Below the pieces are notes generated by a model. It had not been told where the DNA came from, ran no database searches, and saw only the letters and a list, made by a program, of their open reading frames with translations. 64,000 nucleotides of DNA from Holophagae bacterium (GTDB lineage: Bacteria; Acidobacteriota; Holophagae; Acanthopleuribacterales; Acanthopleuribacteraceae). Numbering within the stretch: position 1 is the first letter of the stretch; each line of letters starts with the position of its first letter. A program made the position numbers and the translations under genes. Positions 62,827-64,000 of this stretch are shown one piece after another. The stretch spans positions 930,001 through 994,000 of the forward strand of contig JAUIFE010000001.1 in NCBI GenBank assembly GCA_030429565.1. The letters are read 5' to 3'.

Positions 62827-64000
62827 ATGAAAATTCCCTCAATGCTCCTCAAGAGGATGTATACGTACGCCTCTTTGAAAAACGACGCAGAAGGCTGTCG
62901 TTTCAGCATTAAAAACCGTTTGGCCGATGCGGTATTAAACAAACTCATTTCAATTAAAATTGATGACAAAGAAGTCGAACTTGAAACGGTCACGCTCCAG
63001 CTCGAGGATTCCACCCGGATCATGGCCCCCAAGGTCACCCCGGAAACGCCGATTGACTTCCCCATCGGCAAAGTACTGCACGTGCGCATGGGCGGCATGA
63101 AGCTCACCATCGGCAAGCACAAGATCAGCCTCAACTTCGACTCTTCCTACGGCGCACTTTCCTTTACCGTCGAAGACAGTATTGCCGACCGTCCCACCGA
63201 CCGCGTCACGGTGCCTTACGACAAGGAAAACGATTACGCGCCCAAAGCAATCGCGGAACGCCGCAAATTCGTCGAAGAATACAGCGATTGCAATTTGGAA
63301 CACGTCTCGCAGTACAGCTTCGATCCCGAAAACCTACGCGGGAACATCGAGAACTTTACCGGTGTCGCTCAGGTTCCAATTGGTTTTGCCGGCCCGATCA
63401 AAATTAACGGCGAACATGCACAAGGCGAGTTCATTGTGCCGCTGGCCACCACCGAAGGCACCTTGGTTGCTTCCTACAACCGCGGTATCAAGGTCATCAA
63501 CCTATCCGGCGGTGTAAAAACCACGGTCGTCGCCGACTGCATGCAGCGCGCACCGGTTTTCATTTTTGAAGACGCCCGCGCAGCGCGCGAGTTTAAGATT
63601 TGGGTCGACGAAAACATGGAGCCGATCACTGAATCAGCCGAATCAACGTCCCGCGTCGCCAAACTGCTGTACATCGACACTTTCTTGGCAGGCCGTTTCG
63701 CCTACCTGCGCTTCAACTACGAAACCGGTGACGCCGCCGGTCAAAACATGGTTGGCCGGGCAACCTTCGCCGCATGTTCTTGGATTTTGGACCACGCCAA
63801 AGGCATCAAAAAGTTCTACCTTGAATCCAACTTGGCGACGGACAAAAAGCACTCACAAGTCAACATCATGCGCACACGTGGCAAACGCGTGGTTGCCGAA
63901 GCGGTGATTAAACGCGATGTTTTGATTCAACAAATGCGTGTCGACCCTGAGGGCCTGTACTACCACTCTTGTATCTCCAACATTGGCTCCATGCTTTCCG
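62827..64000 (+). CDS. HMG-CoA reductase, class I-like, truncated by window end
   Basis: The ATG at 62827 follows AGGAG by 9 bases. 391 codons are present and the 3' end lies outside. HMG-CoA reductase makes mevalonate from HMG-CoA with NADPH. From about residue 170 the class I pattern is clear: ENFTGVAQVPIGFAGPI, ATTEGTLVAS with catalytic Glu 210, AAGQNMVGRAT where the family has D-A-M-G-x-N-M, and ATDKKHSQVN with the catalytic lysine (340/341), then TRGKRVVAEAVI. The catalytic Asp and His would be beyond the window. Residues 1-150 form an extra soluble domain (beta-rich, M-G-G-M-K-L-T-I-G and D-S-S-Y-G-A-L-S) with no membrane helices; it is not recognised. Confidence 0.88.
   Translation, partial: MKIPSMLLKRMYTYASLKNDAEGCRFSIKNRLADAVLNKLISIKIDDKEVELETVTLQLEDSTRIMAPKVTPETPIDFPIGKVLHVRMGGMKLTIGKHKISLNFDSSYGALSFTVEDSIADRPTDRVTVPYDKENDYAPKAIAERRKFVEEYSDCNLEHVSQYSFDPENLRGNIENFTGVAQVPIGFAGPIKINGEHAQGEFIVPLATTEGTLVASYNRGIKVINLSGGVKTTVVADCMQRAPVFIFEDARAAREFKIWVDENMEPITESAESTSRVAKLLYIDTFLAGRFAYLRFNYETGDAAGQNMVGRATFAACSWILDHAKGIKKFYLESNLATDKKHSQVNIMRTRGKRVVAEAVIKRDVLIQQMRVDPEGLYYHSCISNIGSMLS

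Overview
The window looks like a chromosomal segment of a Gram-negative, moderately GC-rich bacterium. It carries lipoproteins, an N-terminally placed OmpA-type peptidoglycan-binding domain, a TonB C-terminal domain, a CpoB/YbgF-like TPR lipoprotein and an RND/MMPL transporter. An ECF-like sigma factor next to a large membrane Ser/Thr kinase with TPRs, a second TPR-kinase, dispersed housekeeping genes and long gene-poor spacers recall Acidobacteriota of the Holophagae/Acanthopleuribacter type. That assignment is an inference from gene style and was not tested. No phage, insertion sequence, CRISPR array or rRNA operon was found. One tRNA (Ala, GGC) is present.

Layout. 0-2.4 kb: end of der, then prmA and rsmE overlapping by ATGA, then an internally duplicated proline-tract protein. 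2.4-8.8 kb: an AT-rich gene-free kilobase, an ECF-like sigma factor, a receptor-like Ser/Thr kinase, a membrane GGDEF protein with a broken motif and a small membrane protein. 9.8-17 kb: a secreted SGNH-PKD-dockerin protein with nearly identical tandem PKD repeats, an intact membrane diguanylate cyclase and an MMPL/RND exporter. 17.3-24.5 kb: leuS, a gene-poor stretch with one low-GC exported coiled-coil protein, and an OmpA/beta-barrel/PKD surface protein. 24.9-30.5 kb (minus strand): rnr overlapping a methyltransferase, then two family 2 glycosyltransferases. 31-40.5 kb: an exported coiled-coil protein, a MATE transporter, a phosphoglycerate-mutase-like protein lacking both catalytic histidines, gltX, a 2H phosphoesterase, pyk, a Fis-type HTH protein and a CpoB-like lipoprotein. 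40.8-45 kb: tRNA-Ala, zinc-free rpmJ and rpsN, clpS and clpA. 45-50.2 kb (minus strand): a four-gene cluster of imelysin lipoprotein, di-heme oxidoreductase, second imelysin and a gamma-carboxylase-like HTTM membrane protein. 50.6-58.4 kb: a ZIP/SO_0444 metal-permease fusion, a TPR-kinase, a tandem glutaminase whose second half has lost its catalytic residues, and a TonB-domain protein. 59.3-64 kb: an FtsB-like protein, fabH, a YihY/BrkB protein and the start of a class I-like HMG-CoA reductase.

The candidates for undescribed biology are the imelysin/di-heme oxidoreductase/gamma-carboxylase-like cluster behind one candidate promoter, the active-plus-dead tandem glutaminase, the ZIP plus SO_0444 fusion, the HMG-CoA reductase with an extra N-terminal domain, and several degenerate enzymes (phosphatase fold, GGDEF) kept as intact reading frames. 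All start sites were chosen from visible ribosome binding sites. Functions come from motifs read by eye, without database searches.
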